Below, piece after piece: positions 33,651 through 43,632 of a stretch of 62,427 nt of DNA. Every line of letters begins with the position of its first letter. The stretch's first letter is position 1. The notes beneath the pieces are model-generated. The model worked only from the letters and a program-made list of their open reading frames with translations, was not told the DNA's origin and ran no database searches. The stretch comes from Mesotaenium endlicherianum (lineage: Eukaryota > Streptophyta > Zygnematophyceae > Zygnematales > Mesotaeniaceae): assembly GCA_009602735.1 (NCBI GenBank), contig WELA01005067.1:31404-93830 (forward strand). Reading direction: 5' to 3'. The position numbers were made by a program, and so were the translations under genes.

Positions 33651-34847
33651 ATGGCCGATCCTCAAGACCAACAGCAAGCTTTCGAAGGAAGCCCTTCCTC
33701 TCCAAGACACCCTCCTCCAGCGCCGATGGGAGAGCCCACTCAAGGAAATCTGCAACAACAAGAAGCACCACAAGGAGAAGCACCGTCAAATCCCGTGTCA
33801 GCAAAGTTGACCCCACCACAAGGAGTTCCCGCAAATGAGTGGGCAGCCTTCCTAATGACCGTCCACAACCAAGTGGGCCTGGCCACCTATGAAGCAACCG
33901 TGCAAGCGTCAAGAGAAGCTATGGCTGCCATGGTTGCCCCTATTGCGAGCAATGCTCAAAATCCAGCCCCGGCTCAAGCGCCTCCACAAGAGCCAACGAG
34001 AGCAAGGAAACTCATCAAGCCCGGCAAACCCGACACTTTCAACCCCGGGAAAGGTGCCAACCTGAATTTATGGCTCTACCAAGTGGAGACGTACCTCGCG
34101 TTCCTTGAAGTACCCGAGGAGGACTACGTTCCCTTTGCCGTTACCTTACTTAGAGGAGCAGCAACATCATGGTGGCGTAACTATCAAGCGGCTATATATC
34201 AAGCTATGGCGCACCCCATGCTCGGCCAAGAGCCCCCACCATCATATGCAAGATGGGCAGATTTTCGTGAGGCCCTCAAGAAGCAATTCATGCCCATCAA
34301 TGCGGAGAAGATTGCCCGAGGAAAGCTCCACCATCTCAAGCAAACGACGTCCGTTCAAGAGTATACATCCAGATTTCACGCCCTCACTCTTGAGATCCCC
34401 AACATGTCTCTCGAGGAGAAGATTGACCGTTACATCTTTGGCCTCAAACCCAAGGTGGCAAAGGAAGTGGAGTTACGCGACTTGACGGACTTCTCAAAGA
34501 TCATTGAAGTGGCCCAAAAGGTGGATACCTTGGATTTCAAGCACTCCGTGCCTTCATCTTCACGGGTACCGACGACGCGGGTGTACGCAGCCCCTTCCAC
34601 ATCCGAATCTGGACCCACACCCATGGAAATCGGAGTTATTAAAAGGGACCCCGCGGCTGCCCGGAAGAGTGGAAGACCCTCCAATGACACTTATGATGCA
34701 AGAAACCAGCAAGGAGTGAAAGCAAGACTCTCCCCGGCTGAAAAAGAAGCTCTCATGACGGCTGGACTATGCTTCTATTGCAAGGAAAAGGGCCATCGTG
34801 CACTTTCATGCCCCAAAAAGTTGTCAAAAAACGGACAGCGCCGGTAG
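33651..34847 (+). CDS. E3 gag polyprotein
   Basis: The protein is 398 residues and starts [14 protein letters not shown]. It has a Pro/Gln-rich N-terminus (1-50), an Ala-rich helix (about 60-110), the capsid core (about 120-270: [73 protein letters not shown]) and a zinc knuckle [14 protein letters not shown] near 373-386. The frame is intact. Its stop TAG (34845-34847) lies in a hairpin after a slippery heptamer (34826-34832), so Pol is expected as a -1 fusion. It forms the virus-like particle and binds element RNA. Confidence 0.93.
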   Translation: MADPQDQQQAFEGSPSSPRHPPPAPMGEPTQGNLQQQEAPQGEAPSNPVSAKLTPPQGVPANEWAAFLMTVHNQVGLATYEATVQASREAMAAMVAPIASNAQNPAPAQAPPQEPTRARKLIKPGKPDTFNPGKGANLNLWLYQVETYLAFLEVPEEDYVPFAVTLLRGAATSWWRNYQAAIYQAMAHPMLGQEPPPSYARWADFREALKKQFMPINAEKIARGKLHHLKQTTSVQEYTSRFHALTLEIPNMSLEEKIDRYIFGLKPKVAKEVELRDLTDFSKIIEVAQKVDTLDFKHSVPSSSRVPTTRVYAAPSTSESGPTPMEIGVIKRDPAAARKSGRPSNDTYDARNQQGVKARLSPAEKEALMTAGLCFYCKEKGHRALSCPKKLSKNGQRR

Positions 34848-37800
34848 GCCAGGAGCCTACCACCCCAAGACCCACTTCACGAGAAGGCAACACGCCAAGT
34901 GAGGTGGAGACCCCCGTTGAAGACGACGTTCCAGCCCCAATGAGTTTGAGAGGTTACCTTGGAGGAGAGAAGGTCCACATCTTGGTGGATAGCGGAGCTC
35001 AAGGCAACTTCATTGCTGCAGATTTTGCCACCAAGCACGGTATTACTATGCGAACTCTTGACCACGACGAGGAGATTATGATGCCCGATGGATTCTCCTA
35101 TACTACCCCTTCCAAGAAGACGTACCCCTTGGCACTCTCTATCAAGTCCTTCAAGGATAGAGTAGTGTTCTCCCCCATGCAATTGGGCAAGTACGACGTC
35201 ATCCTAGGGACGCCTTGGTTGACCAAGCACAACCCCCAAGTTGATTGGAGGACCGGTACTATCAAGATCAAGAATGACATCACTTCAAGAATCTGTATTT
35301 TGCGCGCAATCCAGAATATCCAGACCCAAGACATCCAGAAGCCGGCACACGAGATACTATTGTCCGCCCTCCAACTCAAGAGACTTGTGAGGAAGGGACA
35401 CGAGCTTCTTTTGGCCTTGATCACGCCAAAAGACATCAAGAAAGACATCGAGAGTCAAGAAGGCAGCCCCGTTCCCAAGGAGATACAAGAAGTCTTTGAG
35501 GACTACAAAGAAGTGTTCTCCCCGGAATTGCCCAAGGGCCTACCCCCCAAAAGATTCGTAGACCACAAGATAGAGTTGGAGCCCGGAAGCAAGCCCATCT
35601 CTCGGCCTACGTTCAAAATGTCATACACGGAGCTAGACGAAGTCAAGAAGCAAATCAAGGAGCTACTGGAGCATGGCTTCATTCGACCTAGCAAGTCGCC
35701 ATTTGGAGCCCCGGTGCTATTTGTCAAGAAGAAAGATGGTACCTTGAGGATGTGTGTGGACTATCGCGCCCTCAACAAGATCACCATCAAGAATCGATAC
35801 CCGCTGCCGCGCATGGATGAGCTCATGGACCGGCTGGTTGGAGCCAAGTACTTCACGAAGATTGACTTACGGAGCGGCTACCACCAGATTCGCATCGCAG
35901 AACCGGACATAGAGAAGACGGCATTCAGGACAAGATATGGACATTTTGAGTTCATGGTCCTGCCATTTGGACTCACCAACGCGCCAGCAACTTTCATGAC
36001 TATGATGAACACCATATTTCAGCCCATGTTGGACAGATTTGTGGTGGTATTCATCGATGACATCCTTATCTACAGCAAGACCCTTGAAGAGCATGCGAGA
36101 CACTTGAAAGAAGTCCTTGAAGTATTGAAGCAAAACAAGCTGTTTGCGAAGGAGTCAAAATGCGAGTTTGCCAAACAAGAAGTGGAGTTCCTAGGTCTCC
36201 ACGTGACTGCTGATGGCATCAAGATAGACCCCAAGAAGACCACGGTGGTGGAGGAATGGCCAACCCCCACGACCAAGAAAGAACTCCAGTCATTCTTGGG
36301 ATTTGCCAATTGGTACAGAAAATTCATCCAAGGCTTCTCGCACATAGCAGCCCCCCTGACAGATCTACTCAAGAAGGACAGGCTATATACATGGACCGAG
36401 AAAGAGGAAGAGGCATTTCAAGAGTTAAAGCGAAGATTGACCACATCCCCGGTGCTCACACTCCCAAGTCCAAACCCAGATTGGCCCTTCCACGTCATCA
36501 CCGATGCATCTTCCTATGCAATAGGAGCAATCCTGCTTCAAGACCAAGGCAAGGGACTGCAGCCCATCGCCTACGAGTCAAGGAAGCTAAATCCAGCCGA
36601 GCAAAATTATACAACCACGGAGCGAGAGGCATTGGCGATTGTACATGCCTTGAAGGTTTGGCGCTGCTACGTTGAAGGACGCAAAGTACTGGTCACCACG
36701 GACCACGAGGCGTTAAAGCACCTCCAGACGCAGCCGTATCTCTCAAGGAGACAAGCAAGATGGAGCGGATACTTGCAACAATACAACATCACGATTCAGT
36801 ACCAGCCCGGCAAGACAAACCCGGCTGACCCCCTCTCAAGACTGCAATTAAATGCAGTGATGGTATCCCTGAAGACAGATCTGGAAGCTCGATTTTCAGC
36901 CGCCTATGAAAGAGACCCTTACTACAAGAACGGAGAAGCAGCCTTGGACCCATGCAAGAAGCAAGAAGGCAATTATTGGGTGAGGCAAGATACGGGCCAG
37001 AGATGTGTTCCTAATGACTTAGACCTCCGGCTCTTGCTTCTACGAGAAGCACACGACAACCCTCTTGGAGGACACTTTGGAATCCTAAGGACCACGGGCG
37101 TTCTAGCTAGGACTTATTGTTGGCCAGGCATGTCTAAGCAAGTCAAGGAGTACTGCAGGAGCTGTGACACATGCCAAAGAATCAAGCCATCATCGCAAAA
37201 GGCGGGAGGACTCCTCCAACCACTACCAATCCCCGAAAGACAATGGACGGACATCTCAATGGACCTTATCGTGGACTTGCCCGTGACACCTCGAGGCCAT
37301 AATGCAATACTCACGGTGGTGGACAGACTTACCAAGATGGCTCATTTTATTCCCACGACGACTAAGGCTACAGCACCACAACTTGCAAGACTCATCTTTG
37401 ACAACATCTTCCGACTCCATGGACTACCATCAAGAATTGTGTCAGATAGAGATCCAAGATTCACAAGCCATTTCTGGAAAAATCTCTTCAAGAACTTGGG
37501 TACATCGCTGGATATGTCTACTGCCTACCACCCACAATCAGATGGGCAAACCGAGCGTATGAATCGTACCCTAAAGACCTCTCTAAAGGCCTACGTGTCT
37601 ACCCTCGAGCAAGACTGGGACATGTACTTGACCCCCCTCGAGTTTGCCTACAACAACACTACGCAGGCCTCTACCCAAGAGTCCCCATTCTTCCTCAACT
37701 ATGGCTTCCATCCGACCACGCCACTGAGCTTCACGGCTGGCCATGATGAAGTACCTGCAGCCACAGATTTTATGGAGACATTAGAAGCAGCCCTTACAGC

Positions 37801-38434
37801 AGCGAAGAAAGCTCTACAACACGCGCAAGATGCTCAAGCAAGAGTGGCGAACAGATCCAGAAGAGAAATTACGTACAGAGTGGGTGACAACGTGTTACTA
37901 TCATCCAAGAACATTTCCCTGAACAACAGGCCTGCCGGCAGCAAGTTCTCTCCCAAGTATTTGGGACCCTTCAAGATTATCCAGCAAGTCAACCCCGTTG
38001 CTTTCAAGCTAGAACTTCCCCAGACTATGCACATCGACCCCGTATTCCACGCTTCCCTCTTCAAGCCATATGTGCAACCCGACAACAAGTTCCCAGGACG
38101 TGTGACAACCCCACCAGCCCCAACAATAGTGGATGATCATTTGGAGTACGAAGTGGAAGACATAGTGGCTATGAGAAATTTCAGGAGACAGCAGCAATAC
38201 TTGATCAAGTGGAAAGGATATCCAGATTCGGAGAATAGTTGGGTGGCGGCGCACTACCTTGACAAAGTTCAGAGAAAGTTGAAGCGCTTCCATGCCGCCA
38301 ACCCCCATCTTGGACCAGCCCCAAGTCTCTCTACTAGAAGCCCGAAGACTTCAGGGAGGCAGCCTGCCACCATCAAGAAGCAGCAGAAGACCCCTTGGAG
38401 GCAGCCTGCAAGAACAAGAAAGAGGAAAAATTGA
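34769..38434 (+). CDS. E3 pol polyprotein: protease, RT, RNase H, integrase, chromodomain
   Basis: One open frame of 1221 codons, -1 relative to gag. Translation probably enters at the slippery site (34826-34832), so residues before about 20 are not made from an own start. Domains in order: aspartic protease (VDSGAQGNF, about 73); reverse transcriptase (about 260-480, catalytic FIDD near 427 in place of YIDD/YVDD); RNase H ([13 protein letters not shown] near 577); integrase zinc-binding HHCC (about 755-805, [11 protein letters not shown]); DDE core ([11 protein letters not shown] near 847, SDRDPRF near 891, [12 protein letters not shown] near 925); and a C-terminal chromodomain (about 1124-1174: [26 protein letters not shown]). 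All key residues are present. Chromodomains of this group direct insertion toward methylated-histone chromatin, which fits the nest found here. Confidence 0.95.
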   Translation: MLLLQGKGPSCTFMPQKVVKKRTAPVGQEPTTPRPTSREGNTPSEVETPVEDDVPAPMSLRGYLGGEKVHILVDSGAQGNFIAADFATKHGITMRTLDHDEEIMMPDGFSYTTPSKKTYPLALSIKSFKDRVVFSPMQLGKYDVILGTPWLTKHNPQVDWRTGTIKIKNDITSRICILRAIQNIQTQDIQKPAHEILLSALQLKRLVRKGHELLLALITPKDIKKDIESQEGSPVPKEIQEVFEDYKEVFSPELPKGLPPKRFVDHKIELEPGSKPISRPTFKMSYTELDEVKKQIKELLEHGFIRPSKSPFGAPVLFVKKKDGTLRMCVDYRALNKITIKNRYPLPRMDELMDRLVGAKYFTKIDLRSGYHQIRIAEPDIEKTAFRTRYGHFEFMVLPFGLTNAPATFMTMMNTIFQPMLDRFVVVFIDDILIYSKTLEEHARHLKEVLEVLKQNKLFAKESKCEFAKQEVEFLGLHVTADGIKIDPKKTTVVEEWPTPTTKKELQSFLGFANWYRKFIQGFSHIAAPLTDLLKKDRLYTWTEKEEEAFQELKRRLTTSPVLTLPSPNPDWPFHVITDASSYAIGAILLQDQGKGLQPIAYESRKLNPAEQNYTTTEREALAIVHALKVWRCYVEGRKVLVTTDHEALKHLQTQPYLSRRQARWSGYLQQYNITIQYQPGKTNPADPLSRLQLNAVMVSLKTDLEARFSAAYERDPYYKNGEAALDPCKKQEGNYWVRQDTGQRCVPNDLDLRLLLLREAHDNPLGGHFGILRTTGVLARTYCWPGMSKQVKEYCRSCDTCQRIKPSSQKAGGLLQPLPIPERQWTDISMDLIVDLPVTPRGHNAILTVVDRLTKMAHFIPTTTKATAPQLARLIFDNIFRLHGLPSRIVSDRDPRFTSHFWKNLFKNLGTSLDMSTAYHPQSDGQTERMNRTLKTSLKAYVSTLEQDWDMYLTPLEFAYNNTTQASTQESPFFLNYGFHPTTPLSFTAGHDEVPAATDFMETLEAALTAAKKALQHAQDAQARVANRSRREITYRVGDNVLLSSKNISLNNRPAGSKFSPKYLGPFKIIQQVNPVAFKLELPQTMHIDPVFHASLFKPYVQPDNKFPGRVTTPPAPTIVDDHLEYEVEDIVAMRNFRRQQQYLIKWKGYPDSENSWVAAHYLDKVQRKLKRFHAANPHLGPAPSLSTRSPKTSGRQPATIKKQQKTPWRQPARTRKRKN
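34826..34861 (+). promoter_or_regulatory. E3 -1 frameshift signal (A_AAA_AAC plus hairpin)
   Basis: AAAAAAC (34826-34832) is in register with gag codons (TCA AAA AAC). After a 10-nt spacer, GGTAGGC (34843-34849) pairs perfectly with GCCTACC (34855-34861) over a 5-nt loop. The gag stop TAG lies inside the 5' arm. A -1 shift leads to [10 protein letters not shown] and the protease. Confidence 0.85.
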
Positions 38435-38437
38435 CAT

Positions 38438-39191
38438 TAGACACTCTTCTCTTCTCGCAGTTTCTGGACAGAAAACTAAAACTGCTACTGGTAATAGGTC
38501 TCTGCATAATAAATTCTGAAAATTTACCTGGCTGTAGTCCATGAGTAGCCGGTCATTTAGAGTCCAAGTTTGCTCAATTTGGAGCACTGGTGAGAGAGAT
38601 ATGATGCTCTAAGTAGAAGGGGGTCAGGCTGCTGGCATTGTTAGGACAGAATATGCCTTCTGACATTGTGCCTTCCCCTGAACTTGGAATGCTCTGAAAC
38701 TCAAGACTCTGGTAGAACATCTTACAGCGCCCAGTTTGAGACTTAGTTTGCAGAATTTGGAGAAGTATAGAAGGACTTATGATTTTCAGAAGTTTCTGCA
38801 CAGATTTGGAGGAGTGCCTACTCTCTCAGCTCTCAACGACACTCCAGAAATGAGAATGCTCTCAAATTTGGTGACCCGGTAGAGTTCTCCGACGCGGTCC
38901 GTCTGGCACTCGAATTTTCAGATTTGGAGCAGTTCTGTGGCCGCTATGAATTTTTGAGTTCGTGGCAGATTCTGGGCCAACTTGTACAATTTTCTTTATC
39001 ATTAAGGAGTAGGCTAGCCAATAAGGTCACACCACCTACGACCTTGCCTAGTCTACCTTACATGTGTAGCACCTGACTTGGCGCCTTTGACTAGTCCTCT
39101 TCACATGTGTGGCATCTGACTTGAAACTGTTGACTAGTTTGCTCCACATGTGTAAGACCTGACTTGACGCGCCGAGACGTCGCTTTTTCTA
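38438..39191 (+). other. E3 non-coding 3' region with a 43-bp triple repeat
   Basis: About 750 bp lie between the pol stop and the right LTR with no reading frame I recognise. Three units with 43-bp spacing (CATGTGT at 39061, 39104 and 39147, each followed by a CTGACTTG-like motif and TGACTAGT in two units) lie at its end. Confidence 0.7.
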
Positions 39192-39203
39192 TCGGGGGGG
39201 TGA
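39192..39203 (+). promoter_or_regulatory. E3 polypurine tract
   Basis: A G-run (39194-39200) followed by TGA lies immediately before the right LTR, the place where plus-strand synthesis is primed in Ty3/gypsy elements. Confidence 0.6.
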
Positions 39204-39706
39204 TGTAGTGATTTGAGTTATTATATATTAGTTTGCATATATTTTAATGTTTTCAAATATATTTGGAGTAGTATTGTGTGGAGTCAAGTGTGAATAGGTA
39301 CTCTAGTAACTTGGTTCATGTCCTTTGAACCTTCCAAGGCATTTTCGAAGTTAGAGGAAAGACCTAGAAGAACTCCATGTGGCAAAAGTCAAATGTGCCA
39401 TTTTTAGGTCAAAAGGACATGTGTACATTATTCTAGAAAGAGGTGGCAAGTTTTGGGATGTGTTGGGTGCCAACACATCAACATACACCTTCCTAGAAAT
39501 TACTTATGTAGCAAGTATATAAACAAGAGCTAGAACATAGAAAGACATTCCAGAATCACTCTTGTACTTGCCAAAATCCAGAAATATATTAACTTTCAAG
39601 AAGCCATCTCTCTTTCAAGAAGCTACCACTTGTGTTCAAAGATCCTTGTCTTGAATAGATAAAGTATTCTCTTTTACTAAGTACTTTAGCTATCTGTTTC
39701 ACTACA
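39204..39706 (+). repeat. E3 right LTR
   Basis: 503 bp, matching the left LTR apart from about five substitutions and one 2-bp indel, followed by GGCGT. Confidence 0.95.
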
Positions 39707-40004
39707 GGCGTCACATACTTTTATCCATAAGGACTTAGTTAAGCGGCTAAGGCTGCCTACTGTCACCCAAGGGAATACAAAGATATTCCTTGGAGATGCC
39801 TCAAGTATCCCGGGAGGAGTTATAACCAAGCCTATTGAGGTCCAGTTAGGTTCTGGCATTGCAGTTCTAACTGAAACGCTTACATTTGAGGTACTCAACA
39901 CTGGCTTTTATGATCTCGTGCTAGGCAGGTCCTGGCTTAATAGACATCAAGCTGAAGTGTGTTGGAGCAGAGGTACAGTTAAAGTGAGAGGAGCCAGTGA
40001 TGGG

Positions 40005-40048
40005 CNGACTAACTTGGCACCCACCAGTNNNNNNNNNCACCCACCAGT
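40005..40048. other. Assembly gap with duplicated flank
   Basis: The 11-bp CACCCACCAGT stands on both sides of nine N, and a single N is at 40005. This looks like an unmerged read overlap. The local reading frame of E2 pol cannot be judged across it. Confidence 0.7.
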
Positions 40049-42540
40049 GCTCTTCCTCTTGTCCTGTGTGGATGGCAAATGAAGGAAAAGAAGAGGCTTC
40101 CAGAAGGATGCAAGTTGCTGAATGCAATGGAGTTTGTCAAAACCTGGAACGAGAAGGAAGACAAAATGTTCTGTCTGCTGCTAAGAGAGGTACCTCCTCA
40201 ACCTGAAGAAGTGGTTGAGAAAAAGGTAAGCCCTCCAGAGCACCCTACTGCTGCAAAAATTGTTGCTCAGTACACGGATGTGTTTAATATGCCTCCAGNT
40301 AGGACTACCTCCTTAGAGGGAAGTAGATCATCGGATTGATTTATTACCTGGGAGTCAGCCACCTTGGCAACGCACGTATGGCTTGTCTTATGTGGAGAGC
40401 GAGGAGTTGAAAACACAGATTGCAGAGCTTGAGGAAAATGGTTATATTTCTCCCAGTAAATCACCTTACGGCGCACCCATCCTATTTGTTAAGAAAAAGA
40501 ATGGCAGTATGCGGATGTGTGTGGATTACAGAGCTCTGAACAGAATTACGATAGAGAACAAGTATGCCTTACCCAGAATCGAGTAATTGCTTGATACCCT
40601 GTCTGGTGCTAAGGTGTTCAGTAAGATAGATCTCAAAAGTGGTTATCATCAAATCAGAATTGCTGAGGGGGATGAACACAAGACTGCCTTCCGCACACGC
40701 TATGGACACTATGAGTTCAACGTGATGCCATTTGGACTGACTAATGCTCCTGCCACCTTCATGGGTGCTATGAATGACATTTTCAGACCTTATTTGGATA
40801 AGTTTGTGCAAGTCTTCTTCGATGATATTTTAATTTTCTCTAAAGATGAAGCTCAGCACACTAAACACTTAAAGATTGACCTAGACACTCTGAGGACGAA
40901 TCACTTATATGCTAAAATGAGCAAGTGTGATTTCTTCAAGGAAAGTCTTGAACTCTTAGGCCACGTTGTCAGTAAAGAGGGCATCAGTGTGGATCCTAAG
41001 AAATTCCAGACCATAAGGGATTGGCCAATACCACAATCTGTCTCTGAAGTTAGATCCTTCCTCGGGTTGGCTAACTACTATAGGAGACTATTGAGAATTA
41101 TTCCACGAAGGCCAGTAAACTGACTGACCTTACTAAGAAAGACATAGGGTATGTGTCGGGGGGGGAGCAGCAGGCTGCCTTCCTGACCCTTATAGATGCC
41201 CTTTGTTCTGCCCCAGTGCTAGCCGTGTATGACCCCAGCAAACCGGTGCAGGTGGTTACTGATGCCTCTGACTTTGCCATGGGTGCTATTTTGTTGCAGC
41301 CTGCTGACAAAACCACAAAGGATGGTAAGGTACGGCAGGAGTGGCATCCTGTGTTGTATGAGTCTATGAAATTTAATCCAGCGGAGATTAATTACTCAGT
41401 GCATGATAAAGAGCTGCTAGCTATCATTCATGTACTCAAACAGTGGAGAGCATACTTACATGGCAAAGCTTTTAAGGTGATTACAGATCATCTAGCTCTG
41501 ACCCACTTTCAGAAGAAGTCCAAGCTGTCGAGGAGGGAGAACCGCTGGAGCCAGATGCTGGAGCAGTTCCAAGTCCAAATCGACTACAAACCAGGGAAGT
41601 TGAATCATGCTGATGCATTCTCTAGAAGACCTGACTTGCAAGAAAGGAACTTTAGTCAGCATGCTGTAAATAAAGTTTTGTGTGCACTCACTTCACTAAA
41701 GGTGAAAAAGTCCTTCCTTGAACAACTTAGGAAAGCCTACTTTTCTGACCCAACATTTGAGCCCAGCCCCAATACTGGTATGTGTCGTGCTACTGCACTC
41801 GGGTATAAGCTCAAGGGAGGGGTCTAGGTGACTGAAACCACTTCAGGCAAGCTGAAGCTGGTCATTCCTAATAACTTGGAAATAAGGTCTCTCTTACTGA
41901 GTCAAGCGCATGACAGTCTCCTGGGTGGACATTTGGGGCAGTCCAAAACTGTTGGCAAAGTGGCAAAACATTATCATTGGGAGGGGTTACCCCGAGAGGT
42001 CTTGAAATATGTCAAGTCTTGTGACCAGTGTCAGAGAAATAAGTCTCGGCACACACCACCCGGAGGTCTCTTGCAACCACTGCCCATCCCTGCTGGGTGC
42101 TAGGAAACTATATCCATGGACTTGATGGTCTCACTACCAAGAACTGCCAACGGGCATGATTCAATACTGGTAGTCGTGGATAAACTGACAAAAATGGTCA
42201 TTTTTATCCCCACAACTGTCAAAGTGACTGCACTCGAAATAGCGAGACAGTTCTACAACCATGTAGTATGCCAACATGGGCTTCCATCTAATATCGTCTC
42301 AGACAGAGACTCAAAATTTACCTCTAAGTTCTGGAGAGCTTTAATGGGGTTAATGGGAGTCAAACAGCTGCTCAGCACAGTTTACCACCCTCAGACTGAT
42401 GGACAGACTGAAAGAACTAACCGAGTTTTGCAGGAGGTGCTGAGAGCATATATTAACAAAAAACAAGATAATTGGGATGACCTGTTGCCTCAAATTCAGT
42501 TTGCGGTCAACAGTGCGGTGCACGCGTCAACGGGCAAGAC

Positions 42541-42596
42541 TCCTTGTGAACTCAGCCTGGGTAGAGTNCTCCTTGTGAACTCAGCCTGGGTAGAGT
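42541..42596. other. Assembly gap with 28-bp duplicated flank
   Basis: A 28-bp stretch starting CTCCTTGTGAACTCAG occurs immediately before and after the single N at 42568. Dropping one copy plus the N (29 nt) leaves the integrase frame open across the site, so the frameshift seen here is probably artificial. Confidence 0.85.
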
Positions 42597-43242
42597 CCCT
42601 AAGTTCCCCCTAGATGTGCTAGGGGAGTCTTTGACTCACCCTGAAGGGATTGACAATCCGATCTCCCTCCAGTTAATTCAGGAGTTTGCTGACACACTGT
42701 CAGCAGTCCAACAAAACCTGCACAAAGCCCAAGAGAACCAACAAAAATACGCTAATCAACACCGTCGGGAGCTGACCTTTTCTAAAGGCGATTTGGTCAA
42801 ACTGCATTCTCAGCACCTGTACCTCCCTGGTGAGGTCAAGAAAAAGCTTGGTCCTGTCTGGGTCGGTCCATATTCGGTGGTGCGTCGTGTCGGTCAAAAT
42901 GCTTACAAACTGAACATGTCAGCCAAATACAAGGGTCACCCGGTCTTTAATGTCTCCTTCCTGGAACCATACATCAAAGGTGATACACTGTTCACAGGTC
43001 GGTTACCTAACCAACCGGGATCGGTCCCCGCTGTCAGGGACGGCGACTCTGACGAATATGAGGTTGAGGAGATTTTAGACGAGCGCTCGGTCCGTCGATC
43101 GTCTAAATATGTCATGAAACACCTCATTCGATGGAAGGGTTACGATGCCTCTGGGGACACTTGGGAATTTAAGGACCATTTGACCAATGCCAAAGGGGCG
43201 TTGAAACGGTTCCACCTTCGGGCCGCTGGAGCACCTTCATAA

Positions 43243-43632
43243 CTGTCATTTCAGTTGACACGGGAAGGTGACAGGCGGTCCTGTCTCCATTTAAGTTGGA
43301 GGGGAAAATATATGACAGTTAGTGAGCGAGAGCGATAAAGGGACAGTTACGTGAATCCTAAGTGTCAGCATAGTGACAGAGGGGACAGCCTGGCCCACAT
43401 AAAGCACCTTGAGCTGAAGAAAAAAGGGCCTCGCACAGCACTACATTACTTTACTCACCCTAAAACACAATCATACGTTTATGTTTAGCGCATCGCAACT
43501 ACGTCAACTTTTAGCAATCATCTTGTAAGGTAAACAGCAGCGAATCTACTATACTAATACTGACATACTTCCTGCAATCCCTATGACAAAGGTCCATATC
43601 CTACTAACTTGTGCCCTGGTTACATGCACAGG
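43243..43632 (+). other. E2 non-coding spacer between pol and ORF3
   Basis: About 390 bp lie between the pol stop and the first good ATG of the downstream frame. No domain is seen. It could hold a second promoter or splice acceptor for ORF3, but I cannot identify one. Confidence 0.5.

Larger units (their letters stand above)
33113..39706 (+). mobile_element. Complete chromodomain Ty3/gypsy element E3, inserted in E2 protease
   Basis: LTRs at 33113-33613 (501 bp) and 39204-39706 (503 bp) start TGTAGTGATTTGAG, end TTTCACTACA and differ by about five substitutions and one 2-bp indel by eye, so this is the youngest full insertion. The target duplication GGCGT is intact (33108-33112 and 39707-39711). 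A primer site, open gag (33651-34847), open pol (34769-38434) and a purine tract before the right LTR are all present. It is therefore a candidate for an autonomous or recently autonomous copy. Its LTR family also left the solo LTRs at 25896-26398 and 44879-45381. Confidence 0.95.
39707..43242 (+). pseudogene. E2 pol, main part (protease end, RT, RNase H, integrase, chromodomain)
   Basis: After the E3 insertion the E2 frame resumes with the protease (SHTFIHKDLVKRL; VLGRSWL near 39920). Then come reverse transcriptase ([30 protein letters not shown] near 40818, catalytic FFDD), RNase H (TDASDFAMGAILLQ near 41258), HHCC (CDQCQRNK near 42020), the DDE core (VVDKLTKMVIF near 42170; SDRDSKFTSKF near 42300; HPQTDGQTERTN near 42390) and a chromodomain (YEVEEILDERS; HLIRWKGYDASGDTWEF, 43055-43190). 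Breaks are in-frame stops at about 40584, 41825 and 42101, a frameshift near 41100, and N positions at 40005, 40029-40037, 40299 and 42568. At least two of the last look like assembly faults. It ends in a TAA at 43240. Confidence 0.9.
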
